NCBI GenBank assembly: GCA_017519885.1
Contig: JAFWRO010000035.1
Span: 62,001-126,000, forward strand
Length of the DNA stretch: 64,000 bases
Source: Liminaster sp017519885
GTDB taxonomy: Bacteria > Bacteroidota > Bacteroidia > Bacteroidales > UBA3663
Direction: 5' to 3'
Shown here piece by piece: positions 1 to 7,653 of the stretch; the stretch's first letter is position 1; every line of letters begins with the position of its first letter. The notes beneath the pieces were generated by a model. That model was not told the origin of the DNA. It was given only the letters and a program-made list of their open reading frames with translations, and searched no databases. The translations under genes and the position numbers were made by a program.

Positions 1-26
1 ACGAGTCGAGCTGCTTTCCTTTTCAT
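1..26 (-). CDS. 5' end of a gene leaving the window (partial)
   Basis: On the minus strand an ATG at 26-24 overlaps the PspC stop codon by four bases (ATGA arrangement) and opens a frame MKRKAARL that runs off the left edge. Only eight codons are visible, so no product can be named. The stop-start overlap, typical of co-translated genes, is the only support. Confidence 0.3.
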
Positions 27-226
27 CGGTTATATCCCCCCTTTTCGGGCATCACAAGTGCCATACAGAAGTAAAGTACCAACCCTGGAATGAGACCCGT
101 GAAGATGGTCAAGGCCAAAATGCCAACGCGAACCAAAGTGGGATCTACGTCAAAATACTCGGCTACGCCGCCGCATACGCCAAACAGTTTCTTGTCGTTG
201 GCCGATCTTGTCAATTTCTTTTCCAT
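23..226 (-). CDS. PspC domain protein, 67 aa
   Basis: A small inner-membrane protein consisting of one PspC domain. The N-terminus carries the family signature (residues about 4-30: KLTRSANDKKLFGVCGGVAE followed by YFDVDPTLVRV), and a hydrophobic helix covers about residues 34-59. In other bacteria PspC-type proteins act in envelope-stress signalling. In Bacteroidetes they often occur as such mini-proteins and their role is not established. A TATCTTTG -7 element lies upstream on the minus strand at 262-269. A further gene seems to follow with a 4-bp overlap. The family assignment is firm; the function is inferred only. Confidence 0.88.
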   Translation of the reverse strand: MEKKLTRSANDKKLFGVCGGVAEYFDVDPTLVRVGILALTIFTGLIPGLVLYFCMALVMPEKGGYNR

Positions 227-296
227 AATAATATAGTTTTAATTGTTCTTATTTTTCGATGCAAAGATAATGCTTTTGTTCCAAACAACGTATTTT

Positions 297-312
297 TTGA
301 CAACGTTGTCAA
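297..312. promoter_or_regulatory. 16-bp perfect palindrome over the TonB-receptor stop codon
   Basis: TTGACAACGTTGTCAA reads the same on both strands and spans the stop codon (309-311) of the upstream TonB-receptor gene. It lies about 30 bp beyond the putative PspC promoter. No T-run follows on either strand, so it is not a normal intrinsic terminator. It could be a dimer-binding operator or a short hairpin. Confidence 0.35.
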
Positions 313-2438
313 TCGCGTCGCAGATGAATATCGAGCGGGATGTTCACCTTCAGGCAGATATTGCGGCCCATACCCGAGACACCCATTCGGCCTGTCACGG
401 CATTGATGTCGGCATATTTCAGTCGGCTCAAATGCGACTGATAGACCTTGTCGAGCAGGTTCTGGCAGGTGAGCGACAACTCGATGCAGTTATGCCCCTT
501 CAAGTGCAAATCCACACTGGCCGAAAGGCTCAGCAACGCATAGTCGGGCGTGGCAGTCTCAGTATCATCCACGCCATAGAAATGATCCTGCCGGAAATTA
601 TATTCCATACCGAAAGCGAGATAGGAACGACGGAAGTGGCTGCGTCCGAAGTCCTTGAAATTGTAGCGCAAATCCATATTCCATCGTGGAGCCGGAATCA
701 TGGGCAGATACTTGCCCTCGTCGTGACGATGCAGCTGACGTGCCTCGACAATGCTCAGCGAGTTCTCGAAGTGGAAGGCATTGACCGGATGCAGGTCGAT
801 GCTGACTTCGCCACCCACAAGCTGGGCATCACCCTGGCGATACTGATAGGTCTGATATCCTTCGGTCAGGACTCCCGCCAACTTCGAGAGGTAGATGTAG
901 TTCTCGATGCGATTGGCGAAAAGGGCTGCCTGCAGGCTGACCCAATGCGTGGTGTAATCCATGCCAAGGTCGAGCTGCTGACTGACCTCTGCCTTGAGTC
1001 GGTCGTTACCAAGTTCATATTGGATACTTCCCTCGTGCACACCATTTGCCGACAGTTCGCTGACTGTCGGTGCACGGAAGCCACGTGCCCAGTTAAGCCT
1101 GAGGTTGAGCGCGTCGTTGACATTCCACACAGCGCCAAGGCTGCCGGTGACACCCGTGAAGCTCTTGTCGAGGGCCTCGAAAACCTGTTCGTCGTCTTCG
1201 CGAAGAGCTTCGGTCTTGAGCGAACGCCGATCCATACGCAAGCCGCCCGAAAGATGCCAATGTCCGAGCTGGCGATTGGCAGTCACAAAAGCGCCGATGT
1301 CGAACAGATGGTAATCGGGAATCAGGAACTCCTCCCCCTCGTTGACGTTTTTCTGCCACATGCCACCTACGCCTGTGGCCATCCTCCAGTCATGGGGGAG
1401 TTGAAGCTGGTATTTCACGTCGTAGTTCACAGTGAGGAGCTTCATGGCGAGTTCAGCCTCATCGAGCGACTCCTCGAACTCGCGACGAAAGTTGCGCTGA
1501 TACCCCACGATGGCCTTCAGCTGGCCAGTCCCCAATTGCCAGGCATTATCGCTGACCACCTTTGTATGAAGTACGCGCTGTGAAGGCAGTTGCACGCCAT
1601 AACCTTTAGCTGTATTGCCTTCTTCCCAGACCAGTTCACCAGTCTGCTCGTCACGCTCACCTTCGACGATGCCGGGGCGGAAGTCAACGTGAGTAAGACG
1701 GAGCCAACTGTGACCCCATTCCTTGCTGATGCCCAACATACCCTGAAGGTCGCGCTCCTTGAACCACGAACCGGGCACATAGCCATCGCAATCATTATGA
1801 TAGGTATGGGCTGCCTTGTCGGTGTAATGCCAGTTCCAAACAAAACCACGTACATTGCCTGCAAAGCCGATAACGTTTTCCCACAATCCCGGGTTCGACT
1901 GATACTCGCTGCCCACATGTACTTGCATCACACCTTCGTCGAGCACGGGTTCGGGATGCAGTATCATCACTCCTGCGATGGCATCACTCCCATACATCAG
2001 CGAAGCGGGACCTTTGAGAATTTCGACCGAATGGACCGCAGCGGAGGCTACTTCGAGACCATGCTCATCGCCCCACTGCTGTCCCTCCTGGCGTATTCCC
2101 TGGTCAACTACCACCACGCGATTGTAGCCCAAGCCACGAATTACGGGTTTTGAGATACCCGTGCCAGTGCTGATCTGCGAAAGACCCGGTTGGCGGCTGA
2201 TGGCATCAATCAGGTTGCTACCCGTACTGCGAAGCAGATCTTCGGGCGACACCACCATAAAGGGTGCTGAAGCATCACGCAGACGCTGAGTGCCCGTGAT
2301 GCCTGTCACTACGATTTCGTTCAGTATCGCCTCTTTCATTGGGTCGATACTGTCGTTCACGAACGCACTGTGTTCGTGTATATCTTGCGCTGCCGCCGTT
2401 ATCGACAGCAGTAGCATCGGTATAAATAAATGTTTCAT
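309..2438 (-). CDS. TonB-dependent outer-membrane receptor (possibly metal-related)
   Basis: A 709-residue outer-membrane receptor for TonB/ExbBD-energised import. The start is set at 2438 because a signal peptide (MKHLFIPMLLLSITAAAQ) begins there; an upstream in-frame ATG at 2486 would bury it. A plug domain follows (about residues 35-150), with NEIVVTG, the stretch PVIRGLGYNRVVVVDQGIRQ and then EGQQWGDEHG. The rest is a 22-strand-type barrel ending in an aromatic-rich C-terminus. There is no SusD partner. The gene ahead of it, in the same orientation, encodes a Cys/His-rich exported protein. Together with the His-containing mature N-terminus (DIHEHS), this suggests a metal or metallophore substrate of the ZnuD/heme receptor class. 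The substrate is inference only; the receptor call is secure. Confidence 0.9.
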   Translation of the reverse strand: MKHLFIPMLLLSITAAAQDIHEHSAFVNDSIDPMKEAILNEIVVTGITGTQRLRDASAPFMVVSPEDLLRSTGSNLIDAISRQPGLSQISTGTGISKPVIRGLGYNRVVVVDQGIRQEGQQWGDEHGLEVASAAVHSVEILKGPASLMYGSDAIAGVMILHPEPVLDEGVMQVHVGSEYQSNPGLWENVIGFAGNVRGFVWNWHYTDKAAHTYHNDCDGYVPGSWFKERDLQGMLGISKEWGHSWLRLTHVDFRPGIVEGERDEQTGELVWEEGNTAKGYGVQLPSQRVLHTKVVSDNAWQLGTGQLKAIVGYQRNFRREFEESLDEAELAMKLLTVNYDVKYQLQLPHDWRMATGVGGMWQKNVNEGEEFLIPDYHLFDIGAFVTANRQLGHWHLSGGLRMDRRSLKTEALREDDEQVFEALDKSFTGVTGSLGAVWNVNDALNLRLNWARGFRAPTVSELSANGVHEGSIQYELGNDRLKAEVSQQLDLGMDYTTHWVSLQAALFANRIENYIYLSKLAGVLTEGYQTYQYRQGDAQLVGGEVSIDLHPVNAFHFENSLSIVEARQLHRHDEGKYLPMIPAPRWNMDLRYNFKDFGRSHFRRSYLAFGMEYNFRQDHFYGVDDTETATPDYALLSLSASVDLHLKGHNCIELSLTCQNLLDKVYQSHLSRLKYADINAVTGRMGVSGMGRNICLKVNIPLDIHLRRD

Positions 2439-2516
2439 GCTTACTTTTCGGTGATTAATGAATGACCCAAGTTTCACAATTGTCAAACCTGGAGAATAAG
2501 ATAAGAAAGAAATTAA

Positions 2517-2867
2517 TTACCGAAAAGCAGGTGGAGCTCGCAAGGAAATATACAGCACGACGCATGGATACCCTTCGGAAAGGGAGATACAGAATCGTAC
2601 AATGTCGGAAGAAAAATAAGTTTTGTATCCTGCTGTGTCTTCTCCCAGATATGGTACGGTAAGCCATTGGCACAGCATACACTCGCCACTGTTATCGTCG
2701 GCAGCGAGGAAATGCCCGCTATGAAAAACGTGGTGCTGGCAATCGGCACACTCGACAGTCGTCGGCACGATATAATGATGCACGTGGAGGACCTTCGTCC
2801 CCAACGACATCATCATGACGAGCAGCAAAACTACTGCGCTGAAAATCTGCCGGTGCCTGAGTTGCAT
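2517..2867 (-). CDS. Small exported Cys/His-rich protein upstream of TonB receptor
   Basis: A 116-residue protein with an N-terminal hydrophobic segment (VVLLLVMMMSLGTKVL) followed by HVHHY, CADCQHHVFHSGH and ECMLCQW. These are clusters of His and Cys in the spacing typical of metal-binding sites. I do not recognise a named family; the layout recalls small periplasmic metal-associated proteins. The start at 2867 is chosen because the promoter at 2889-2920 would give a transcript beginning near 2882, downstream of the longer frame's ATG at 2915. The gene is 78 bp upstream of the TonB receptor and probably forms an operon with it. A role in metal handling is inferred from residues and context. 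Confidence 0.6.
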   Translation of the reverse strand: MQLRHRQIFSAVVLLLVMMMSLGTKVLHVHHYIVPTTVECADCQHHVFHSGHFLAADDNSGECMLCQWLTVPYLGEDTAGYKTYFSSDIVRFCISLSEGYPCVVLYISLRAPPAFR

Positions 2868-2888
2868 TCTTTGGGTTAATTTCGGGGC

Positions 2889-2920
2889 CAAAGATAGACA
2901 TTTCCTGTCAATCATCCAAA
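2889..2920 (-). promoter_or_regulatory. Promoter of the Cys/His protein-TonB receptor operon
   Basis: On the minus strand TTTG (2920-2917), a 20-bp spacer and TATCTTTG (2896-2889) match the Bacteroidetes primary sigma-factor consensus exactly. Transcription would begin near 2882. Confidence 0.75.
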
Positions 2921-2952
2921 TATTTCAAGCAAAAAATGCAAATAGTCACCTT

Positions 2953-4191
2953 TCATCGCCAATCAATCCAACGGTTGACATCCACGCTGTCCTTGTAGAG
3001 CGGGGCTATGCTGATGTCACGCGTGTCGATGCTATCGTTGCCGAGCAGAAACTTCTCGATGAAGGCCTCCACTTCGGGGAACTGCGATTCGGGCAACTGG
3101 CAATGACCATGTCCATCAATGATAGAATAGCCGATGCGGTCGGCGATGCCGAACTGCTCCCACACCTTACGTGCCGCATTGACCGAGACGTAGGCCGAAA
3201 GATCGGCGAGCCACTTGAAGTCGGGATTGCCCAACATCAGGAAAGCACGCGGACAGATGAGGGCGCAGAGTTCGTGGTGATCGTAGGGCAGGTGATAGAC
3301 ACTGTCGCCATGGAAGTTCTCTCGAAGGCTTTCGAGGAACCAATGGTAGTCGGTGCGGTCGAGGTCCTCCACGCCCTCCATCTCATGCGAGACGCGCCAG
3401 GCGGCAGCACCCCCTCCACCGGGCTCCTGAGCGATGGTCAGCGCCACTCGCTCGTCGAAAGCGCCGCAGAAGAGCGCCATCTTGCCGGCATATGAGCAAC
3501 CTGTCACGCCGATGTGCTGCGTGTCGATCTTCGTTACTTCGGGCCCCAGCTGCTGCAGGCCATCGATCAGTCGGCTCAGGCCCCATGCCCATTCGCTATA
3601 GGCGCCATTATCGATCAATTCGGGATAGAGGCGCGTGAAGCCGTACTTCGTGCGGTCCAGCTCGCCCCTGAACTGCGAGTAGCCGCACACCTGCCGCTCG
3701 TGGTAAGTCATCAGCGCAATAGGACGCTCGGCAAAGATGGAGCCGGGCAGCGAGATATGGCTTGTGCCGATCATGAGCGGATAGGGCGGCTGCCCCGACG
3801 TGGGATAGGTGATGAGCGAGCTCAAAGTGAGCGTCTCGTCGCCGACAGTGACATCGACGAAGAGCGTATCGCCCGCCATGCGCGCCTTGACCTGACCCGC
3901 CTCGACGCTGGGCTTGGTGCCGATCTCATAATGCTGTATCTCCTGGGCAATCTCGGCGCGGCGACGCGACCACGAGGCGAAGTCCTCAGCGCGTCCCGAC
4001 CCGTCGCTCCATGCCAAAGGGTCGGTCAAACCCATGACGCGAGGCAATGCATCGCGTGCAGGCATCGTCGGTGCAGCAAATGCTGCTCCTGTGTTCTCAA
4101 CGTCATAGACAAGGGGCACCTCCGTCTCTTTCGGAGCCGTACAGGCTGCAAGCGCCATCAGCGCAACAGCGACAAGAAAAGAATTTTTCAT
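2953..4191 (-). CDS. CE15-type 4-O-methyl-glucuronoyl methylesterase-like lipoprotein
   Basis: A 412-residue alpha/beta hydrolase with a lipoprotein signal (LMALAAC, Cys17), so probably surface- or periplasm-anchored. CE15 hallmarks are visible: the nucleophile elbow GVTGCSYAGK with Ser233, the acid-containing block EPGGGGAAAWR with Glu256, and the C-terminal DGHGHCQLP with catalytic His363. Family members cleave ester bonds between glucuronic acid on xylan and lignin alcohols. The usual GCSRxGK motif reads GCSYAGK here, so the Arg that commonly follows the nucleophile is Tyr; substrate preference may differ. The length fits the family. It lies 47 bp downstream of the DUF418 gene on the same strand. 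No xylanase is nearby, so the physiological substrate is open. Confidence 0.85.
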   Translation of the reverse strand: MKNSFLVAVALMALAACTAPKETEVPLVYDVENTGAAFAAPTMPARDALPRVMGLTDPLAWSDGSGRAEDFASWSRRRAEIAQEIQHYEIGTKPSVEAGQVKARMAGDTLFVDVTVGDETLTLSSLITYPTSGQPPYPLMIGTSHISLPGSIFAERPIALMTYHERQVCGYSQFRGELDRTKYGFTRLYPELIDNGAYSEWAWGLSRLIDGLQQLGPEVTKIDTQHIGVTGCSYAGKMALFCGAFDERVALTIAQEPGGGGAAAWRVSHEMEGVEDLDRTDYHWFLESLRENFHGDSVYHLPYDHHELCALICPRAFLMLGNPDFKWLADLSAYVSVNAARKVWEQFGIADRIGYSIIDGHGHCQLPESQFPEVEAFIEKFLLGNDSIDTRDISIAPLYKDSVDVNRWIDWR

Positions 4192-4238
4192 GCTGAAAAG
4201 ACTTTATATTTATAAATATAGAAACGGTCAAATACGGA

Positions 4239-5519
4239 TTATTTTGACTCGGCATTGTTCAGGCTGGCAGCTTCCTTGCCGATTTTCAAGTACCGTCCGT
4301 ACGTCAGCATACGCCACACCCACTCCAACAGGCCGTATTGGAACCAGCTTAACCACAGGCGGGCTACAATGGCTTCGAAGATATAGATGCCGAGGGCGAT
4401 GAGCAGGACGTGGCCCAGACCGATGTAGGCGCCGAGGCCGAAGCCGATGCCATAGAACAGCAGCATACCGAGCAGGGTCTGGCCGATGTAGCACGAGAGG
4501 GCCATCCGTCCGGGAGCGGCGAAGAAGCGGGTGAGGCTCGTCTCGCCCCAACGGAGATAGGCAAGGGCGATGGCAGCGACATAGCCGAAAGCAAGCGGAA
4601 AGACGCTGAGCGTGTAGAGCAGCGTGTGGATGGTGAGTCCCCAGGGATGATGCTCCATGCAGCTGTGCGCATAGATGAAGCTAAGGGGCAGGCCCCACAC
4701 GAGGCCCACCGTCAGCACGCGATGCAGCATGGGGCGGATCTCCTCAAGCCGCGCATACAGACGGTTTCGGCCCACATAGAAACCGAGCACAAACAGCCCC
4801 AGCACCTTGAAGTAGTGGTTGCCGTCGATAAACTCCGTCATCCGCTCGAAGGCTCCCTGCACGAGGAACTGCAGCACGCCCACGTACGACGTCTGTTCCT
4901 GCAGCCAGTAGGCATAGCGCTCCTCGCTGATGCCGAACACGCCACAATAATGCCACATCCGCTCGCCGAACCACGCCGAAGGATGCAGCCCAAAGCCTTC
5001 CACTACGTCATCGACCCCTACGGGCGCCAACAGCAACACCGCTGCCCACGCGAGCAGCGCTCGATTGGAGCAGCGACGGAACAGCGGCAGCAGCATCCCC
5101 ATCAGGGCGTAGAGCGCCAGGATGTCGCCGCTCCACAGGAAAAGCAAGTGCACAAGGCCAATGAGCAGCAGCACCGTCATGCGGCGATAGAAGATGCGGA
5201 AGCCATCGGCACCACGCAGCGCGGCATTGGCAATGATGATCGAAAAGCCCATGCCGAACAGGAGCGAGAACAGCGTGTAGAACTTGCCATCGACCAGCAG
5301 ATAGAGCAGCCAGTGGCACCCTCGGTCGAGCGCGGCTGTCGGCAGGGCGGCCTGCGCCTCGTCGCTGAGGAACGTCCACAGCGAGAACTCGGGGAAGTTG
5401 GCAAGCACAATGCCCAACAGCGCAAAGCCTCGCAATGCATCGAGGATGATGTAGCGCTGCCTGACTGCGACAGGGGCACCCTGCAACGATGTGCCGTTAG
5501 TATGTTGTCCGTTGTCCAT
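4239..5519 (-). CDS. DUF418 (YeiB-like) polytopic membrane protein
   Basis: A 426-residue inner-membrane protein with about ten hydrophobic helices. The N-terminal block IILDALRGFALLGIVLANFP is the start of the DUF418/YeiB family, related to the acyltransferase-3 membrane fold. The C-terminal half carries the conserved GRMALSCYIGQTLLGMLLFY segment. Members are thought to act in transport or membrane acyl transfer, but no reaction is established. It is probably the first gene of a two-gene unit with the esterase downstream. A promoter (GTTG, 20 bp, TATCTTTG) lies just upstream. Confidence 0.87.
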   Translation of the reverse strand: MDNGQHTNGTSLQGAPVAVRQRYIILDALRGFALLGIVLANFPEFSLWTFLSDEAQAALPTAALDRGCHWLLYLLVDGKFYTLFSLLFGMGFSIIIANAALRGADGFRIFYRRMTVLLLIGLVHLLFLWSGDILALYALMGMLLPLFRRCSNRALLAWAAVLLLAPVGVDDVVEGFGLHPSAWFGERMWHYCGVFGISEERYAYWLQEQTSYVGVLQFLVQGAFERMTEFIDGNHYFKVLGLFVLGFYVGRNRLYARLEEIRPMLHRVLTVGLVWGLPLSFIYAHSCMEHHPWGLTIHTLLYTLSVFPLAFGYVAAIALAYLRWGETSLTRFFAAPGRMALSCYIGQTLLGMLLFYGIGFGLGAYIGLGHVLLIALGIYIFEAIVARLWLSWFQYGLLEWVWRMLTYGRYLKIGKEAASLNNAESK

Positions 5520-5565
5520 TTGCCTACTTAAACATATTTAATATATGAATACTATAAATCGGGCA

Positions 5566-5597
5566 CAAAGATAGTACATTATTTGTCAAATACCAAC
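5566..5597 (-). promoter_or_regulatory. Promoter of the DUF418-esterase unit
   Basis: On the minus strand GTTG (5597-5594), a 20-bp spacer and TATCTTTG (5573-5566), about 47 bp ahead of the DUF418 start. The -7 box is perfect and the -33 box has three of four bases. Confidence 0.6.
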
Positions 5598-5668
5598 TTT
5601 TTGGGGAGAAAACGAGCCATCTTCTCATTTTTCGACCCTGATAATGACCGACATCTTGAAAAAAAGCG

Positions 5669-5676
5669 TATATTTG
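5669..5676 (+). promoter_or_regulatory. Putative -7 element for ftsH
   Basis: TATATTTG fits TAnnTTTG and lies 49 bp before the ftsH ATG. No good -33 TTTG is seen at the right distance, so support is partial. Confidence 0.45.
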
Positions 5677-5724
5677 CCGTGCTTTTTTTGAAAGAATTGC
5701 TTCATCACCTTAAAACGTAAAACA

Positions 5725-7581
5725 ATGAAAAAGAATCAGAACGGAACCCCGCAGCAGAATCCGCCTTCATGGTTCAACTGGAAGACCATAGGCTGGATGA
5801 TGCTTACGCTGACGCTATTCAACTGGCTGCTCTACCCCATCATCGGGCGCAACCAGATCACGAACACCGACTACACCTCGTTCGTCGCTAGTGTCGATAG
5901 TGCGCAAGTCAAGAGTGTGACCATCAAGGACGGCATCATCTACTACACCAAGCCCGACGCACAAGGCAAGGACCGATACTTCACGACGACCGAAGTCAAC
6001 GACCCCGGTCTGGTCGATCGGCTGCTGCAGGCCAAGAGCCCCAGCGAAAGCGGCAAAGTCGAATTTTCACAGACACCACCCGAGAAAAATTCTCCGCTGC
6101 TCGATTTCTTCCTGTGGTGGATACTGCCGGGCTTCCTGTTCTACTGGATATGGCAAGGTGCCTCGCGACGCATGATGAAGGGCGGCGCTGGAGGCAACTT
6201 CCTGTCATTCGGGCAGAGCGGTGCCAAGCTCTATGCCGAGGATGACGTCAAGACGACGTTTGCCGACGTAGCCGGACAGGACGAGGCCAAGGCCACGCTG
6301 AAGGAGATTGTCGATTTCCTCCACAATCCCGCCAAATACACCGAACTGGGTGCCAAGCTGCCCAAGGGAGCCCTGCTCGTAGGCCCTCCAGGCACAGGCA
6401 AGACCTTGATAGCACGTGCCGTGGCCGGCGAGGCCAAGGTGCCCTTCTTCTCCATCTCGGGTTCCGAGTTTGTGCAGATGTTTGTGGGCATGGGTGCCGC
6501 CAAGGTGCGCGACCTCTTCAAGCAGGCCGGCGAGAAGGCCCCGTGCATCATCTTCATCGACGAGATTGACGCCATCGGCAAGAGCCGCGACTCGAGCATG
6601 GGCAACGACGAGCGCGAACAGACGCTCAACCAGCTGCTCACCGAGATGGGCGGCTTCGACGGCAACAAGGGCCTGGTCATCCTCGCTGCCACTAACCGTC
6701 CCGAGACGCTCGACAAGGCGCTGCTCCGACCCGGCCGATTCGACCGCCGCGTCATCATGGAGCTGCCCGACCTCGAGGGACGCAAGGCCATCCTGGCCGT
6801 CCACCTCAAGAAGGTGAAGCATAGCGAAATCGACATGGATGTGGTAGGACGTGCCACAGCCGGCTCCAGTGGTGCCGACATCGCCAACATCGTCAACGAG
6901 GCTGCCCTGCATGCCGTGCGTCTGGGCAAGTCGCAGGTCGAGACGGCCGACCTTGAGGAGAGCGTCGAGACCGTCATCGCCGGCGAACAGAAGAAGGGTG
7001 CCGTCATCTCGCCCGACGAGAAACGCATCATCGCCTATCACGAGATAGGCCACGCCATGGTGGCCGCCTGCCAGAGTCATTCGGCTCCCGTGCAGAAGAT
7101 CACCATCATCCCGCGCACCAGCGGTGCCCTGGGCTACACCATGCAGGTCGATGAGGGCGAGAAGCACCTGATGAGCCGCGACGAACTGCTGAACCGCATC
7201 GCCACGCTCACGGGCGGACGTGTGGCCGAAGAGGTACTGTGTCACACCTGCACCACCGGCGCCAGCAACGACATCGAGAAGGCCACCCAGCTGGCCCGCG
7301 CCATGATCACCACCTACGGCATGAGCGACAAGTTCGGCATGATGCAGCTCGAACAGCAGACCAATCGCTACCTGGGCGGCAACTCGACGCTCACCTGCTC
7401 GCCCGAGACCGGCCGCGAGATCGACAACGAGGTGCGCGACATCATCAGCCAAGCCTATCAGAAGGCCGTGCAGCTCATCACCGAGCATGAAGCCGAGATG
7501 CACGCTGCCGCCGAGATTCTGCTCCGCAAGGAGACCATCACCGGCGAGGAGTTCATGAAGGTACTTGACAAAAAGAACTAA
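5725..7581 (+). CDS. ftsH: ATP-dependent zinc metalloprotease FtsH (divergent)
   Basis: A 618-residue membrane-anchored AAA+ protease that degrades misfolded or regulated membrane and cytosolic proteins. Two transmembrane helices (about 20-40 and 127-143) flank a periplasmic FtsH_ext domain. The AAA domain shows Walker A GPPGTGKT (220-227), Walker B IIFIDEIDAIG and the second-region-of-homology stretch ATNRP...LLRPGRFDRR. The M41 protease domain has zinc ligands in HEIGH (439-443) and Asp516 in TGASNDIEKAT. Two signatures differ from the common form: HEIGH instead of HEAGH, and FVQMFVGMGAAKVRDLF at the pore loop instead of FVEMFVGVGASRVRDLF. The neighbours are also not the usual rsfS/cdsA, so this may be a second copy. 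All catalytic residues are present. Confidence 0.93.
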   Translation: MKKNQNGTPQQNPPSWFNWKTIGWMMLTLTLFNWLLYPIIGRNQITNTDYTSFVASVDSAQVKSVTIKDGIIYYTKPDAQGKDRYFTTTEVNDPGLVDRLLQAKSPSESGKVEFSQTPPEKNSPLLDFFLWWILPGFLFYWIWQGASRRMMKGGAGGNFLSFGQSGAKLYAEDDVKTTFADVAGQDEAKATLKEIVDFLHNPAKYTELGAKLPKGALLVGPPGTGKTLIARAVAGEAKVPFFSISGSEFVQMFVGMGAAKVRDLFKQAGEKAPCIIFIDEIDAIGKSRDSSMGNDEREQTLNQLLTEMGGFDGNKGLVILAATNRPETLDKALLRPGRFDRRVIMELPDLEGRKAILAVHLKKVKHSEIDMDVVGRATAGSSGADIANIVNEAALHAVRLGKSQVETADLEESVETVIAGEQKKGAVISPDEKRIIAYHEIGHAMVAACQSHSAPVQKITIIPRTSGALGYTMQVDEGEKHLMSRDELLNRIATLTGGRVAEEVLCHTCTTGASNDIEKATQLARAMITTYGMSDKFGMMQLEQQTNRYLGGNSTLTCSPETGREIDNEVRDIISQAYQKAVQLITEHEAEMHAAAEILLRKETITGEEFMKVLDKKN

Positions 7582-7599
7582 TCATCGGCATTCATACAG

Positions 7600-7633
7600 C
7601 AATCCCCTGCCTTTCGAAACAGGCAGGGGATTG
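7600..7633. terminator. Strong hairpin between convergent ftsH and C69 peptidase genes
   Basis: CAATCCCCTGCCT pairs with AGGCAGGGGATTG around an 8-nt loop. It lies 18 bp after the ftsH stop and 20 bp before the end of the convergent gene, a typical shared terminator position. T-runs are weak. Confidence 0.65.
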
Positions 7634-7653
7634 TGTCGTATATATAGCTTGGC

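Noticed and set aside
243..1583. 446-residue plus-strand frame opposite the TonB receptor
   Set aside because: It is antisense to a well-supported receptor gene; its sequence has no domain and reflects the GC-rich codon pattern of the real gene.
4410..5531. 373-residue Gln/His-rich plus-strand frame over the DUF418 gene
   Set aside because: Composition is that of a reversed membrane-protein gene; the DUF418 frame has family motifs and a promoter.
6205..7503. 432-residue minus-strand frame inside ftsH
   Set aside because: Antisense shadow of a gene whose catalytic motifs are all intact.
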